From Bacillota bacterium (GTDB lineage Bacteria; Bacillota; Desulfotomaculia; Desulfotomaculales; VENG01), in contig VENG01000028.1 in assembly GCA_009711705.1 (NCBI GenBank), positions 1-64,000 of the forward strand: a DNA stretch of 64,000 nucleotides. The letters run 5' to 3'. The stretch's first letter is position 1, and every line of letters begins with the position of its first letter. The notes below the pieces were generated by a model. It saw only the letters and a list, made by a program, of their open reading frames with translations, was not told where the DNA came from and made no database searches. Positions 8,440 to 17,446 of the stretch are shown in pieces. Made by a program: the position numbers and the translations under genes.

Positions 8440-9419
8440 TCGCTTGCTTCCTTGAATTCAAGATTTCTTGGGTCGTGGCTTAAGGGTCTTCTTTCTTTGA
8501 CAGGATTAACAGGATTATCAGGATGCTTTGGGGTGAGTATTTTGGGGTCTTTAAAAGCATTATAAAATTAATTGTTTTAATGTTTGGGGATTAACCTATA
8601 ATTTTCGGATTAAATGAAAGCCTTTCGATTTTGGTATGTTTTTAAACAATCCTGTGGATCCTGTTAATCCTGTCCAAAAAAATTGTTTTCCCCAAAGCAT
8701 CACATGCAAAGCCTTTTTCTCGCTTCCAAAGAACCACGGAAAGGTTTCTTTTGCTCCTTGAATAAAGATTGTTTGGGTCATGGCTTTGAGGTCTATTTTC
8801 TTTGACGGGATTAACGGGATTATTGGGATGCTCAAGGGTCAGTGGCTTTGGGGTCTTTTAAAAACATTTTGAAAACTATTTTTATATATTTGGGGCTGGT
8901 CCATAAGTTCTCTTTATATGGTAATGGCTTTTAAATTTTGCTGTTTTATTTTTAAATAATCCTGTAGATCCTGTTAATCCTGTCTAAAAAAATTGTTTAC
9001 CCCAAAGCCCTACATGCAATGCCTTTTTCTCGCTTCCAAAGATCCACGAAAAGGTTTCTTCTGCTCCTTGAATAAAGATTGTTTGGGTCGTGGCTTTTGG
9101 GCCAACATTTATTTGACAGGATTACAGGATTTGCAGGATGCTTTGGGGTCAGTGGCTTTGGGGTCTTTTAAAGGCAATTTTTAAAAAATAATTGTTTATA
9201 TTATAAGCTAGTCCATTAGCTTCAGTTATATGGTAAAGGCTTTCGGGTTGGGTGTGTTTTTTTTAATAATCCTGTAAATCCTGTTAATCCTGTCTAAAAA
9301 AATTGTTTGCCCCAAAGCCCTACATGCAATGCCTTTAATCCTGTCTAAAAAATGTTTTCCCAAAAGCCCTACATGCAACGCCTTTTATCCCGCCTATCCC
9401 GTTAATCCCGTCAAAACTC
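8440..9419 (-). repeat. three-copy tandem array of a ~305 bp intergenic repeat (family A)
   Basis: The kilobase between bzaB and cobT holds no gene. Three copies of one element begin with TTGACAGGATTAACAGGAT or its variant at 8497, 8802 and 9113, giving periods of 305 and 311 bp, with a partial extra unit upstream at about 8440-8495 and degenerate pieces at 9340-9415. Each copy has iterated ACAGGATTA (or ACGGGATTA) at its left and iterated TAATCCTGT about 150-180 bp later, so each can fold on itself. A further shared segment contains CCCCAAAGC, ACATGCAA and CGCTTCCAAAG. Related single copies occur at 11199 and 30993. Short ORFs across it are not genes. Confidence 0.85.
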
Positions 9420-10697
9420 TCACGCGATGCCGAAATATTTTGCTGCCACATGGGCGGCACAGTCAGGGCCGCAAACGGCGCAGTGATCTTCTTTTTCGCC
9501 TTCCAGGGCCTTTCTTGATTTTTCCGGGTCCACGGAAAGACTGATTTGTTTATTAATATCCTGGGCCACGCGGGCCTTGGCCATTTGCAGATCCCTTTTC
9601 AGGGCCTGCTTATTTCCATTGGCGATATCCGCCGCGTGAGCCGCTATGCGGGCAGCTATAACCCCTTCCTTAACATCCTCTTCCGTGGGCAGCCCCAGGT
9701 GTTCCGCCGGGGTTACATAACAAATAAAGTCCACGCCGGCGGCACCGGCAAGGGCGCCCCCAATAGCCGATGTAATATGGTCATAGCCAGGAGCCACATC
9801 CGTGGCCAAAGTCCCCAGGACAAAATAAGGTGCATTGCTACATAAACGTTTTTGCAATACCATAGTGGATTCCACATGATGCATAGGCACATGCCCCGGC
9901 CCTTCCACCATAACCTGCACCCCGGCTTCCCGGGCCCTGCCCACCAGTTCTCCGGCCACCGCCAGCCCCCGTAGTTGGGCCTCATCCAGGGAATCGGCCA
10001 CGGCACCGGGGCGAATGGCATCACCTAAACTAAGGGTGACATCATATTCCCTTAAAATAGCCAGCAGACGGTCAAATTGTTCGTAAAGGGGATTCTCCTT
10101 TTGGTTGTGCAGCATCCAGCCGGTCAAGAAAGCACCGCCGCGGCTAACAATATCGGCTACCCTGCCCCTTGCCTGCAAGGGTTTTAAAACGTCGAAGTTG
10201 AGGGCACTGTGAATGGCCATAAAGTCCACCCCGGCCGCGGCCTGTTTCTCCACCGCCGCAAAAATATCATCTTCCTGCATGGCCACTATGCTGCCCCGCT
10301 TTTCTATGGCTTCTATACCGGCCTGGTAAACAGGCACACCGCCCACGGGAACGCTTACTGTGGACAGAGTAAGTTGTCTCATACCGTCAATGTCCCCGCC
10401 GGTGCTTAAATCCATAAATGTATCACACCCGGCATTTTGTGCAATTAACAGTTTCCTTTTTTCCATTTCCAGGTCGTCCCGGTCGCTGGAGGTGCCGATG
10501 AGGGCATTCACTTTAATCCTCAGTCCCTGCCCGATCCCACAAGGATCAATTTGTTTACGATTTTTATTTTTGGGAATGACAATTACCCCGGCTGCCACAC
10601 CGGCGCGAATTATTTCAACATCTACGTTTTCCCGGGCGGCGACCGCCTCCATTTCCAATGTTACCTGCCCTGCCCGGGCTGCTAAAACTTGCGTCAT
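9420..10697 (-). CDS. bzaB: ThiC-like 5-hydroxybenzimidazole synthase subunit BzaB
   Basis: 425-residue ThiC-superfamily radical SAM protein. With BzaA it converts 5-aminoimidazole ribotide into 5-hydroxybenzimidazole, the first step of anaerobic lower-ligand synthesis. Core ThiC motifs are present (MDLSTGGDIDGMRQ, VMVEGPGHVPMHH, GAAGVDFICYVTPAEHLGLP). The C-terminal cluster motif is CAVCGPDC, that is CX2CX3C, one residue shorter than the CX2CX4C of ordinary ThiC as I know it. The second ThiC-like gene next door, the cobT-bzaCDE context and the B12 riboswitch argue against thiamine synthesis. ATG at 10697 follows AAAGGGTG. The names A and B rest on gene order. Confidence 0.88.
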   Translation of the reverse strand: MTQVLAARAGQVTLEMEAVAARENVDVEIIRAGVAAGVIVIPKNKNRKQIDPCGIGQGLRIKVNALIGTSSDRDDLEMEKRKLLIAQNAGCDTFMDLSTGGDIDGMRQLTLSTVSVPVGGVPVYQAGIEAIEKRGSIVAMQEDDIFAAVEKQAAAGVDFMAIHSALNFDVLKPLQARGRVADIVSRGGAFLTGWMLHNQKENPLYEQFDRLLAILREYDVTLSLGDAIRPGAVADSLDEAQLRGLAVAGELVGRAREAGVQVMVEGPGHVPMHHVESTMVLQKRLCSNAPYFVLGTLATDVAPGYDHITSAIGGALAGAAGVDFICYVTPAEHLGLPTEEDVKEGVIAARIAAHAADIANGNKQALKRDLQMAKARVAQDINKQISLSVDPEKSRKALEGEKEDHCAVCGPDCAAHVAAKYFGIA

Positions 10698-10766
10698 ATT
10701 TCTTCACCCTTTCGAAATAATGATTAAACAAAAAAGCATTTTGGGTATTTCTTTGGGATATTTTCT

Positions 10767-11065
10767 TAGACAGGATTAACAGGATCAACAGGATTTTTAG
10801 CTTTGCTTGTTTTCCTTCATTATTTCTTTGCATACAATATTTATTAGCATTAATTTGTCTTGGCGGTTTTGTTATATTTTTATAATTCTAACTCTCAGTT
10901 AACTCTTTTAAGCTTAAATTTATAACCAATTGGCTATTTTAAACGCTATCTTTAAATCCCTTATCCTGCGAATCCTGTAATCCTGTCTAATGTGTTTGCC
11001 TTTTCCTTTCTCTTTGTTTTTAATCTCTATCCCGAGAATCCCGTCAATCCCGTCAAAAATTGCCC
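10767..11065 (+). repeat. dispersed intergenic repeat, family B copy 1
   Basis: This gene-free stretch between bzaA and bzaB starts with TAGACAGGATTAACAGGAT, contains TTAGCTTTGCTTGTTTTCC and TATTTATTAGCATTAATTT, and ends with ATCCTGTAATCCTGTCTAA followed by CCCGTCAATCCCGTC. Near-identical copies lie at 30484-30750 and 43189-43490 and, inverted, at 34044-34330. A 67-codon ORF that overlaps its right part is a by-product of the repeat. Confidence 0.8.
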
Positions 11066-11198
11066 CTTCTGTTTTAGTGTTGGCACTATGGAGTCTTTCT
11101 TTCACGAAAATGTAGTTTTTCATACTAGTTTGTGTATAAGGTTCATGTAAGTTTTAACAGCATTTTTTTTGGGGTCGAAGCTTTAGGGTCTTTTTTCT

Positions 11199-11452
11199 TT
11201 GACGGGATTGACGGGATTAAATGGGATGCTTTGGGGTCATGACTTTGGGGTCCTTAAAAACATTTTTAAATTCTTTGTTTAATATTTGAGAACTGGTTCA
11301 GGAGTCTCGTTATATTGTAATGGTTTTGATTTTGGTATATTTATTTTTAAATAATCCTGTAGATCCTGTTAATCCTGTCCATAAAATGTTTTCCCCAAAG
11401 CATCACATGCAAAGCCTTTGATCCCGTCAAAAAATGTTTTAAAGTTACAGAA
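11199..11452 (+). repeat. dispersed intergenic repeat, family A copy
   Basis: Starts TTGACGGGATTGACGGGATT at 11199 and carries the complementary ATCCTGTTAATCCTGTCC at 11363-11380, followed by the shared tail CCCCAAAGCATCACATGCAA. It is closely similar to the three tandem copies at 8440-9419. It ends a few bases before the bzaA stop codon. Confidence 0.8.
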
Positions 11453-11458
11453 ATCAGA

Positions 11459-12760
11459 CTAACAACTATTCTTCGAAGCACCCAGGTACTTGGACACTAC
11501 CTCCATGGCGCAGTATTTACCGCACATGGCACATCCCGACGAGGAATCGCCGCTTCTTTCTTTTTTCAACTGCCTGGCCCGATCCGGGTCTATGGCCAGT
11601 TCTATTTGTTTTTCCCAATCCAACTCTTTTCTGGCCCGTGAAATTTCCAGATCCCATTCCGCTGCCCCCGGTAAGCTTTTGGCCAAATCGGCAGCATGAG
11701 CGGCAATACGGGCGGCAAACACTCCCTCCCGTACCTGATCAACACCGGGTAGCCCCAGGTGTTCGGCCGCCGTTACATAGCAGAGGAACTCAGCACCGGC
11801 CCAGGCACTTATGGCTCCGCCCACGGCAGCGCTTATATGGTCATAGCCCGCTGCTATATCGGTTACCACGGGCCCGAAAACAAAATAGGGGGCTCCCTTG
11901 CACAGGCTCTTTTGCAGGGTAACCGTAGCTTTCAATTGATCAACCGGTACGTGACCCGGTCCCTTAACCATTACCTGCACCCCGGCTTCCCTGGCCCGCC
12001 GCACCATTTCACCCAAAATTACTAGTTCCTGCACCTGCGCCCCGTCCAGGGAATCGGCCAGGCACCCCGGCCGCATGCCGTCGGCCAGGCTGATGGTAAC
12101 GTCGTACTTGCGGGCAATCTCCAGTACCCGGTCATAATTTTCGTATAAGGGGTTTTCCCTATGGTTATGCACCATCCACCCTATAAGGTGTGAGCCTCCG
12201 TAACTCACCAGTGGATCAATGCGGCCTTCTTTTTTGGCCCGCTCCACAACGTCCATGGTGGTACCACAGTGCAGGGCCAGGAAATCAACCCCCCCGGCTG
12301 CCTGGCGCTCAATAACATCGAATAGTCCCTCTGCTTCCATTTTTGTGGAAGAGCCGTATTTTTCGGCTGCCTCGGCCAGGGCCTGGTACAGGGGAAGGGT
12401 GCCCACGGGCGTAGGAGCAGCGGCAAGGGTTTCCTGGCGCATGGCATCGATATCCCCACTTACACTCAGGTCCATAATGGCATTTGTTCCTGCCTGCACT
12501 GCCGCTTTAATTTTAGCTACTTCCGTAGCAATATTACCTGTACTTCCGTACAGGCCGACGCTGGCACTAACTTTTGTTTTCAGCCCGGTGCCTATGGCCA
12601 CCGGAACCATACCATCGCGCAGAATATTGCGGGGTATGACAATGTTTCCACCGGCTACCCCCTGCCTGATAAATTCAGGCGCAACAGCCTCCTGGTGGGC
12701 CACCTGTTCCATTTCCGGTGTAATTTGCCCTTGTAAAGCACTTTCCAACTGGGTCACCAT
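11459..12760 (-). CDS. bzaA: ThiC-like 5-hydroxybenzimidazole synthase subunit BzaA
   Basis: 433-residue ThiC paralogue, first gene of the bza operon, acting with BzaB on 5-aminoimidazole ribotide. Motifs: MDLSVSGDIDAMRQETLAA, VMVKGPGHVPVDQ, GAEFLCYVTAAEHLGLP. The C-terminal iron-sulfur motif CAMCGKYC is CX2CX3C, as in BzaB. The ORF is open further upstream, but ATG at 12760 is the start: AAAGAGGAGA precedes it and the encoded MVTQLESAL aligns with BzaB. The extra upstream residues would run through the riboswitch terminator. Transcription starts at a promoter at 13031-13059 and is gated by the cobalamin riboswitch. It is probably not a thiamine gene, although ThiC homology will make automatic annotation say so. 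Confidence 0.88.
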   Translation of the reverse strand: MVTQLESALQGQITPEMEQVAHQEAVAPEFIRQGVAGGNIVIPRNILRDGMVPVAIGTGLKTKVSASVGLYGSTGNIATEVAKIKAAVQAGTNAIMDLSVSGDIDAMRQETLAAAPTPVGTLPLYQALAEAAEKYGSSTKMEAEGLFDVIERQAAGGVDFLALHCGTTMDVVERAKKEGRIDPLVSYGGSHLIGWMVHNHRENPLYENYDRVLEIARKYDVTISLADGMRPGCLADSLDGAQVQELVILGEMVRRAREAGVQVMVKGPGHVPVDQLKATVTLQKSLCKGAPYFVFGPVVTDIAAGYDHISAAVGGAISAWAGAEFLCYVTAAEHLGLPGVDQVREGVFAARIAAHAADLAKSLPGAAEWDLEISRARKELDWEKQIELAIDPDRARQLKKERSGDSSSGCAMCGKYCAMEVVSKYLGASKNSC

Positions 12761-12793
12761 AATCACTCTCCTCTTTAATTTTGCCCTAAAGAC

Positions 12794-12824
12794 AAAAAAA
12801 GTCCTTAACCCGAAGGTTAAGGAC
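12794..12824 (-). terminator. intrinsic terminator of the cobalamin riboswitch expression platform
   Basis: On the minus strand GTCCTTAACC, TTCG, GGTTAAGGAC and then seven T residues make a textbook terminator between the aptamer and bzaA. It is the expected off-state when adenosylcobalamin is bound. Confidence 0.92.
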
Positions 12825-12845
12825 TTTTCCATCATCCTCTTAAGT

Positions 12846-13012
12846 GTAGGCTAACAGGCAGGTCTCCTGGCTCCCAGGCATCGCCCTTGCTGCCTTCCCA
12901 TCCGGCTGGACAGTGGCATAATGGCAAGCACTTCCCGGTTACAGTGGCGGGTCCGCTCAGGATTTTAACCTGATTCCCTATTCTCCCCTAACGGGGCACC
13001 TGTTACCTAACT
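12846..13012 (-). ncRNA. cobalamin riboswitch
   Basis: Read on the minus strand the segment has the cobalamin aptamer landmarks in order: AGGTGCC, GGGAATCAGG, CCCGCCACTGTAACC, TGCCACTGTCC (B12-box core GCCACTG) and GGAGCCAGGAGACCTGCC. It sits between a strong promoter and an intrinsic terminator ahead of bzaA, so the lower-ligand operon should shut down when B12 is plentiful. Confidence 0.95.
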
Positions 13013-13030
13013 TGTATTAAATTATTAAAC

Positions 13031-13059
13031 ATTCTAAATGTGTTTATTAAACTTGTCAA
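13031..13059 (-). promoter_or_regulatory. sigma-A-type promoter of the bza operon
   Basis: On the minus strand TTGACA (13059-13054) and TAGAAT (13036-13031) are separated by exactly 17 bases. Transcription would begin near 13024, just before the riboswitch aptamer. Confidence 0.8.
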
Positions 13060-13133
13060 TATGCTGGAAGGAATTTGCTTCCTAAAACGGGAATCAATGA
13101 AAAAGCATTATATCAGGAGGCAAACAAAAAGCT

Positions 13134-14402
13134 ATGAAAAAAATGTTACTTGCAATTTGCATGATTCTAACCGCGCTGACACTAATAGCACCTTCTGCAG
13201 CCGGCGCAACGGGTCAAAAAGAGAACATTTCGGTTTTAATAGACGACCTGCCGGTAACCTTTGATGTAGAACCTGTAATGCAGAACGGCCGCACACTGGT
13301 GCCTTTTCGGGCTGTGGTGGAAGGGCTGAATACTCACGTTGATTGGGACAGTGACACACAAACAGTTACCGCTAAAAAAGGAGACACCCAGATACGCCTT
13401 CAAATGGGCAGCAAATCCGCTTACCGGAACGGGAACAACATTCTTATGGATGTACCGCCCATGATTGAAGACGGTAGAACGCTTATCCCCTTGCGCTTTT
13501 TCGCGGAGGCATTTGACTGCGATGTTGCCTGGAATAGCAGTACATACACAGTGCACATTATATCTCCACCTACCAACATGGAGGTAATTGGTTTCTATGC
13601 CCTGGGCGATGCAAATACAAGCAGTTGGAGCGATTTGTTCGGCCGGAGCTATCCCCAAACCGGCACAGGCAATACAGGTACGGTAAGTGAACTGGCACTG
13701 GGGTGGTACAGCTTGGATGAAACAGGCAGCCTCCTCACCAAAAGTAGGACCGGCTGGCAGCGCCCCGACGGCTGGGAAAATATGCTAAAGGCAGCCGACA
13801 ATTATAACCTGGCAACCGAAATGGTTATTCATTGGACTGATCAGGGAAGCACTATTAATAAATTTCTAAAGGATAAACCCGCGCAAGATAAGGCGGTAGA
13901 AGAAATTGTTAAAGAGACGCAAATATACGGTGGCGTTAACCTTGATTTCGAGGGTCTGGGCTGGAACGCGGACATGGAAGAACTGCGGGATACAAAGAAT
14001 AATTTTACGAGCTTTATTGAGTTATTATCCGGCCGGTTAAAAGAAGCCGGTCTAAACCTGACGCTGACCCTCCACGCCCCCAACAGCGCGTATAAGGGCT
14101 ATGATTATGCAGCTCTGGGAAGCTTAGCCGACCGCATTATCATTATGGCCTATGATTACGGGTCCACACCTGAGCCGGTTAACTTAGTTATGCAGGCCGT
14201 AGAAACAGCCGGCCGTGCAGTCCCGCCTGAAAAGTTAGTACTGGGAATATCCGCTCCCAGCGAAACGGCGGAAAGTATAATTGCTAAGGTGGGTATTGCC
14301 AAGCGCTACGGTTTAAAGGGTGTTGCCTTATGGCGGCTGGGTGTAATCCCAGGAGAAATGTGGGATACATTAAAGAAACATATACACCCCATTAACATCT
14401 AA
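13134..14402 (+). CDS. secreted GH18-like glycosidase with copper-amine-oxidase N-domain
   Basis: 422 residues. Residues 1-25 are a signal peptide (MKKMLLAICMILTALTLIA, cleavage near SAAGA). Residues 30-145 hold two copies of the beta-rich module found at the N-terminus of copper amine oxidases (NGRTLVPFRAVVEGL, EDGRTLIPLRFFAEAF), used here as a wall or stalk module and not catalytic. Residues 150-420 are a GH18-like barrel: GGVNLDFEG keeps Asp271 and the acid Glu273, while other aspartates of the classical motif are replaced, and MAYDYG follows. Relatives act on peptidoglycan or chitin-like glycans, often in spore formers. AGGAGG lies 12 bases before the ATG. It is divergently transcribed from the bza operon. 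Confidence 0.85.
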   Translation: MKKMLLAICMILTALTLIAPSAAGATGQKENISVLIDDLPVTFDVEPVMQNGRTLVPFRAVVEGLNTHVDWDSDTQTVTAKKGDTQIRLQMGSKSAYRNGNNILMDVPPMIEDGRTLIPLRFFAEAFDCDVAWNSSTYTVHIISPPTNMEVIGFYALGDANTSSWSDLFGRSYPQTGTGNTGTVSELALGWYSLDETGSLLTKSRTGWQRPDGWENMLKAADNYNLATEMVIHWTDQGSTINKFLKDKPAQDKAVEEIVKETQIYGGVNLDFEGLGWNADMEELRDTKNNFTSFIELLSGRLKEAGLNLTLTLHAPNSAYKGYDYAALGSLADRIIIMAYDYGSTPEPVNLVMQAVETAGRAVPPEKLVLGISAPSETAESIIAKVGIAKRYGLKGVALWRLGVIPGEMWDTLKKHIHPINI

Positions 14403-14426
14403 ATTGCCTTTAAGAAATAAGCTAGT

Positions 14427-14464
14427 AAAAAGAAGGTGCCTGAATATCAGGCACCTTCTTTTTG
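14427..14464 (+). terminator. terminator of the GH18-like gene
   Basis: AGAAGGTGCCTGA and TCAGGCACCTTCT pair with a tiny loop, preceded by A-run and followed by TTTTT. Confidence 0.92.
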
Positions 14465-14549
14465 CAAAAATTTATTATTAAATGGCGTTATAAAGGAAAC
14501 ATTAAATTTATAATCACAATACATTTTTTATGAACAGTGAGGTCATAGC

Positions 14550-15893
14550 GTGCCTAAACAAAGAGAAAACTGGACATCGCGAGTTGGATTCATACTGGCC
14601 GCGGCAGGTTCCGCCATCGGCTTGGGAAACATCTGGCGTTTCCCTTTTATGACCGGAAAAAACGGTGGTGCCGTCTTCCTTGTATTATATCTATTAGCCA
14701 TTTTACTTATAGGATTCCCTGTACTTATTAACGAAATGATCATTGGCCGCAAGACACACAGAAACCCTGTTGGCGCATTTAAAGCACTGGCCCCTGGTAC
14801 ACCATGGTGGCTGGTGGGCGCACTGGGTGTATTTAGCGGCTTCGTCATACTTTCTTATTATTCCGTTGTTGCAGGCTGGTCGCTGGCCTACATTTACAAA
14901 ACCGTTGCCGGCGGTCTGAATGCAAACGTTGATTTTGCCAGTATATTCTCTGCACACATCAGTAACGTTATAGAACCTATTATATGGCATTTTATTTTTA
15001 TGTTTCTAACCATAGCCGTTGTGGCGGCGGGGATTGTCAAAGGAATTCAGCGTTCAGTAAAAGTATTGATGCCCCTTTTATTCATTCTTCTAATTGTACT
15101 GATCGGCCGGGCGGTCACCCTGCCCGGTGCTGCAGAGGGACTGGTGTTTTATCTGAAGCCGGATTCCAGTGCCATCACCCCCCGTACATTGCTGGATGCA
15201 ATTTCCCAGGCTTTTTTCACCCTCAGTGTGGGTATGGGCTGCATAATAACTTATGGAAGCTACATGCGGGATGAGGATCAAATCCCCGGCAGCGCGGCCT
15301 CGGTGGTAGGGCTGGATACCTTAGTGGCTTTTATGGCCGGATTTGCCATCTTCCCGGCTGTATTCGCCCTTGGGTTCACCCCTAACGCCGGGCCGGGATT
15401 AACCTTTATCACCCTGCCCGCTGTTTTTGCAGAAATGCCTATGGGTATACTTTTTGGTGCCCTCTTTTTTTCCCTGCTGGCCATCGCCGCCCTGACGTCA
15501 GCATTCTCCCTTCTGGAAGTGGTGGTAGCCTGGCTGGTCGATGAATACCGGTGGTCCAGGGCCAGGGCATCTACCCTGCTGGGAGTATTCATTTTTCTGG
15601 CCGGCATTCCTGCCAGCCTGGGGTACAGCAGCTTAAGCGGTTTTAACTTCCTGGGTAAAGATCTGTTGGACACCTATGATTGGTTTGCCAATTCCATATT
15701 CCTACCGCTGGGCGGGCTTTTAACGGCAATTTTCACCGGGTATGTCTGGGGGGCCAGGAAATCGGCAGAGGAAGGAAACCGCAACTTGCGCAGACACTTC
15801 CTTGGAGCATGGTGGGGTGTCTGGTTCCGTTATGTTATTCCCGTAATAATCGTGGTGATTATGGTGGTGGGGATTTATGATACTTTTAAATAA
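14550..15893 (+). CDS. sodium-dependent transporter, NSS/SNF family
   Basis: 447-residue transporter of the neurotransmitter:sodium symporter (LeuT-fold) family, with about eleven membrane segments as in many bacterial members. TM1 carries the sodium-site signature GSAIGLGNIWRFPF. Bacterial homologues move amino acids or related amines with sodium; the substrate cannot be read here. The start is GTG at 14550 with GTGAGGT upstream; alternatives are worse. It stands alone between a terminator and the next gene, so the neighbourhood does not suggest a pathway. Confidence 0.93.
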   Translation: MPKQRENWTSRVGFILAAAGSAIGLGNIWRFPFMTGKNGGAVFLVLYLLAILLIGFPVLINEMIIGRKTHRNPVGAFKALAPGTPWWLVGALGVFSGFVILSYYSVVAGWSLAYIYKTVAGGLNANVDFASIFSAHISNVIEPIIWHFIFMFLTIAVVAAGIVKGIQRSVKVLMPLLFILLIVLIGRAVTLPGAAEGLVFYLKPDSSAITPRTLLDAISQAFFTLSVGMGCIITYGSYMRDEDQIPGSAASVVGLDTLVAFMAGFAIFPAVFALGFTPNAGPGLTFITLPAVFAEMPMGILFGALFFSLLAIAALTSAFSLLEVVVAWLVDEYRWSRARASTLLGVFIFLAGIPASLGYSSLSGFNFLGKDLLDTYDWFANSIFLPLGGLLTAIFTGYVWGARKSAEEGNRNLRRHFLGAWWGVWFRYVIPVIIVVIMVVGIYDTFK

Positions 15894-16058
15894 GTATGGG
15901 GTCGTAACCTTTGGTTCTCTTTTCTGAGGGAATCAACTTAAATTTGCGATTTTCAAAACCAGATGGAACCTGGTACCTTTCTTAGCCGTCTAAATCACTG
16001 CCAAGTGTTTTGTGACAACCCGCTTACTTAAGTTGACCAGTCATTATGGAGGGATTTT

Positions 16059-17222
16059 ATGAAAAAAGTAATTTTATCAACCTGTATTGTGTTATTCACC
16101 CTGCACCTATTCGCTGCAGCTGCTTCAGCAGCTACGGCAGGTGCCCTCTTCCGGCCGGGGGAGTATAATTATATTCTCAACGACCAAAAATTAAGCATGG
16201 ACGTGGCACCGTTCACTGAAGACGGCAGAATTTATATCCCGGTGCGGTTTCTTGCCCACTCCCTGGGGATGGCTGACAAAACAATAAGTTGGGATAAATC
16301 AACCGGAACCGTTAGTTTAATTTACCAGGGCGACTCCAATATGGAGATTAAAGTACAAACGGGCCAGCGTCAGCTTGTAATCAATTATCTGGATGACGAG
16401 GCATTAAAAGTTATCGGCAGCGAAAATTCCCAAATGGATGTGGCCCCGTTAATTAAGAAGGGACGAGTTTTCTTGCCTGCTCGCTGGGTGGCACAAGCAT
16501 GCGGTTTTTCCGTGCAGTGGGACAAAACCACCGACAGCGTGCTGGTTAAACCGTCCGGCGAAGATATAAACACCGATGATATCCAGGTTTCCACCCGAGA
16601 AATCAAATCCACCAGCGAAAAAATGGAACTGGACTTGAAAATCCCCGTCATCTCCGGACTCAAAAACATCGCATTACAGGAGAAAGTTAACAAGCAAATA
16701 CTGGATGCAGCCATGCAAACCAAGATGGAATTGGAAAACACATACCGGGAATACGCCCAGAGTGCAAAAGACAACGACTTTGAACCCCATCCTTTCCAAT
16801 TGCACGTAAATTACGAGGTGCACACCAGCGGGAAAGTGTTATCCCTGGCAGTGCAAACCTACCGGTATTCCGGCGGTGCCCACGGCATGGCCTGGAAAGA
16901 TTTTTATATTCTGGACACCCAAAAGGGAAAACGCCTAACATTGCAGAATTTATTTAAAAACAAAACCAACTACAAAGCTCTAATCAACCAGGAAATTAAA
17001 AGGCAAATTAACGCCGGAGAAAAAATGTATTTTGAAGGGGATATGGGGTTTCAGACCATTTCCGACAACCATCCCTTTTATGTTCAGGACAACAACATTG
17101 TATTCTTTTTCGGTCAATATGAAATTGCCCCCTATGCCGCCGGTATGCCTGAATTTAAAATACCGGTGGATATCCTGAAAGACGAACTGAGCGACTATTT
17201 CCTGGATTTAATTAATGACTAA
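16059..17222 (+). CDS. secreted protein: copper-amine-oxidase N-domain plus DUF4163/DUF3298 (RsiV-like)
   Basis: 387 residues. Signal peptide in residues 1-26 (MKKVILSTCIVLFTLHLFAA). Residues 30-170 contain the same stalk module as the protein at 13134 (DGRIYIPVRFLAHSLG, KGRVFLPARWVAQACG). Residues 175-270 match DUF4163 and 285-375 DUF3298 (YRYSGGAHGMAWKDFYI, GQYEIAPYAAGMPEFKIP), a pair also seen in RsiV anti-sigma factors, which bind lysozyme. Here there is no membrane-anchored N-terminus or sigma factor gene beside it, so a secreted binding protein is more likely than an anti-sigma factor. GGAGGG lies before ATG 16059. The ligand is unknown. Confidence 0.83.
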   Translation: MKKVILSTCIVLFTLHLFAAAASAATAGALFRPGEYNYILNDQKLSMDVAPFTEDGRIYIPVRFLAHSLGMADKTISWDKSTGTVSLIYQGDSNMEIKVQTGQRQLVINYLDDEALKVIGSENSQMDVAPLIKKGRVFLPARWVAQACGFSVQWDKTTDSVLVKPSGEDINTDDIQVSTREIKSTSEKMELDLKIPVISGLKNIALQEKVNKQILDAAMQTKMELENTYREYAQSAKDNDFEPHPFQLHVNYEVHTSGKVLSLAVQTYRYSGGAHGMAWKDFYILDTQKGKRLTLQNLFKNKTNYKALINQEIKRQINAGEKMYFEGDMGFQTISDNHPFYVQDNNIVFFFGQYEIAPYAAGMPEFKIPVDILKDELSDYFLDLIND

Positions 17223-17256
17223 AGGCCCATGGCTGGGAGCAAAAGCAAATTTGAAG

Positions 17257-17317
17257 ACATTCATACATTAGGGACATTCATACATTAGGGACATTCCTCC
17301 AAAGGAGGTGTGTCCCC
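17257..17317. repeat. 17-bp direct duplication followed by REP-like hairpin
   Basis: A 17-base unit (CATACATTAGGGACATT in rotation) occurs twice in tandem at 17257-17273 and 17274-17290. It abuts a hairpin in which GGACATTCCTCC can fold with GGAGGTGTGTCC. The GGGACA/TGTCCC ends resemble the other short palindromes in this window. Confidence 0.6.
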
Positions 17318-17446
17318 TTTCCCTGTTCGGAAGTATGTTCCATCCCTGTTTAAGAGGGAGGTTTTTATGTAGAGGAAAAATAGTGTTTAAAACAGAATGA
17401 GTTTTTAGTTCGCATGGTTTACCTGCGAAAGGAGATGAACCCCCAA

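Noticed and set aside
8440..9419. CRISPR array or minisatellite
   Set aside because: The repeat unit is about 305 bp, has no regular short repeat/spacer alternation and there are no cas genes nearby.
10920..11123. Small protein gene reading IRQDYRIRRIRDLK
   Set aside because: It lies within the family B repeat, an almost identical ORF appears at 43345-43536 in the other copy, and there is no ribosome site.
9420..12835. Two thiC genes for thiamine biosynthesis
   Set aside because: Tandem ThiC paralogues with cobT, bzaC, bzaD and bzaE under a B12 riboswitch form the anaerobic benzimidazole pathway.
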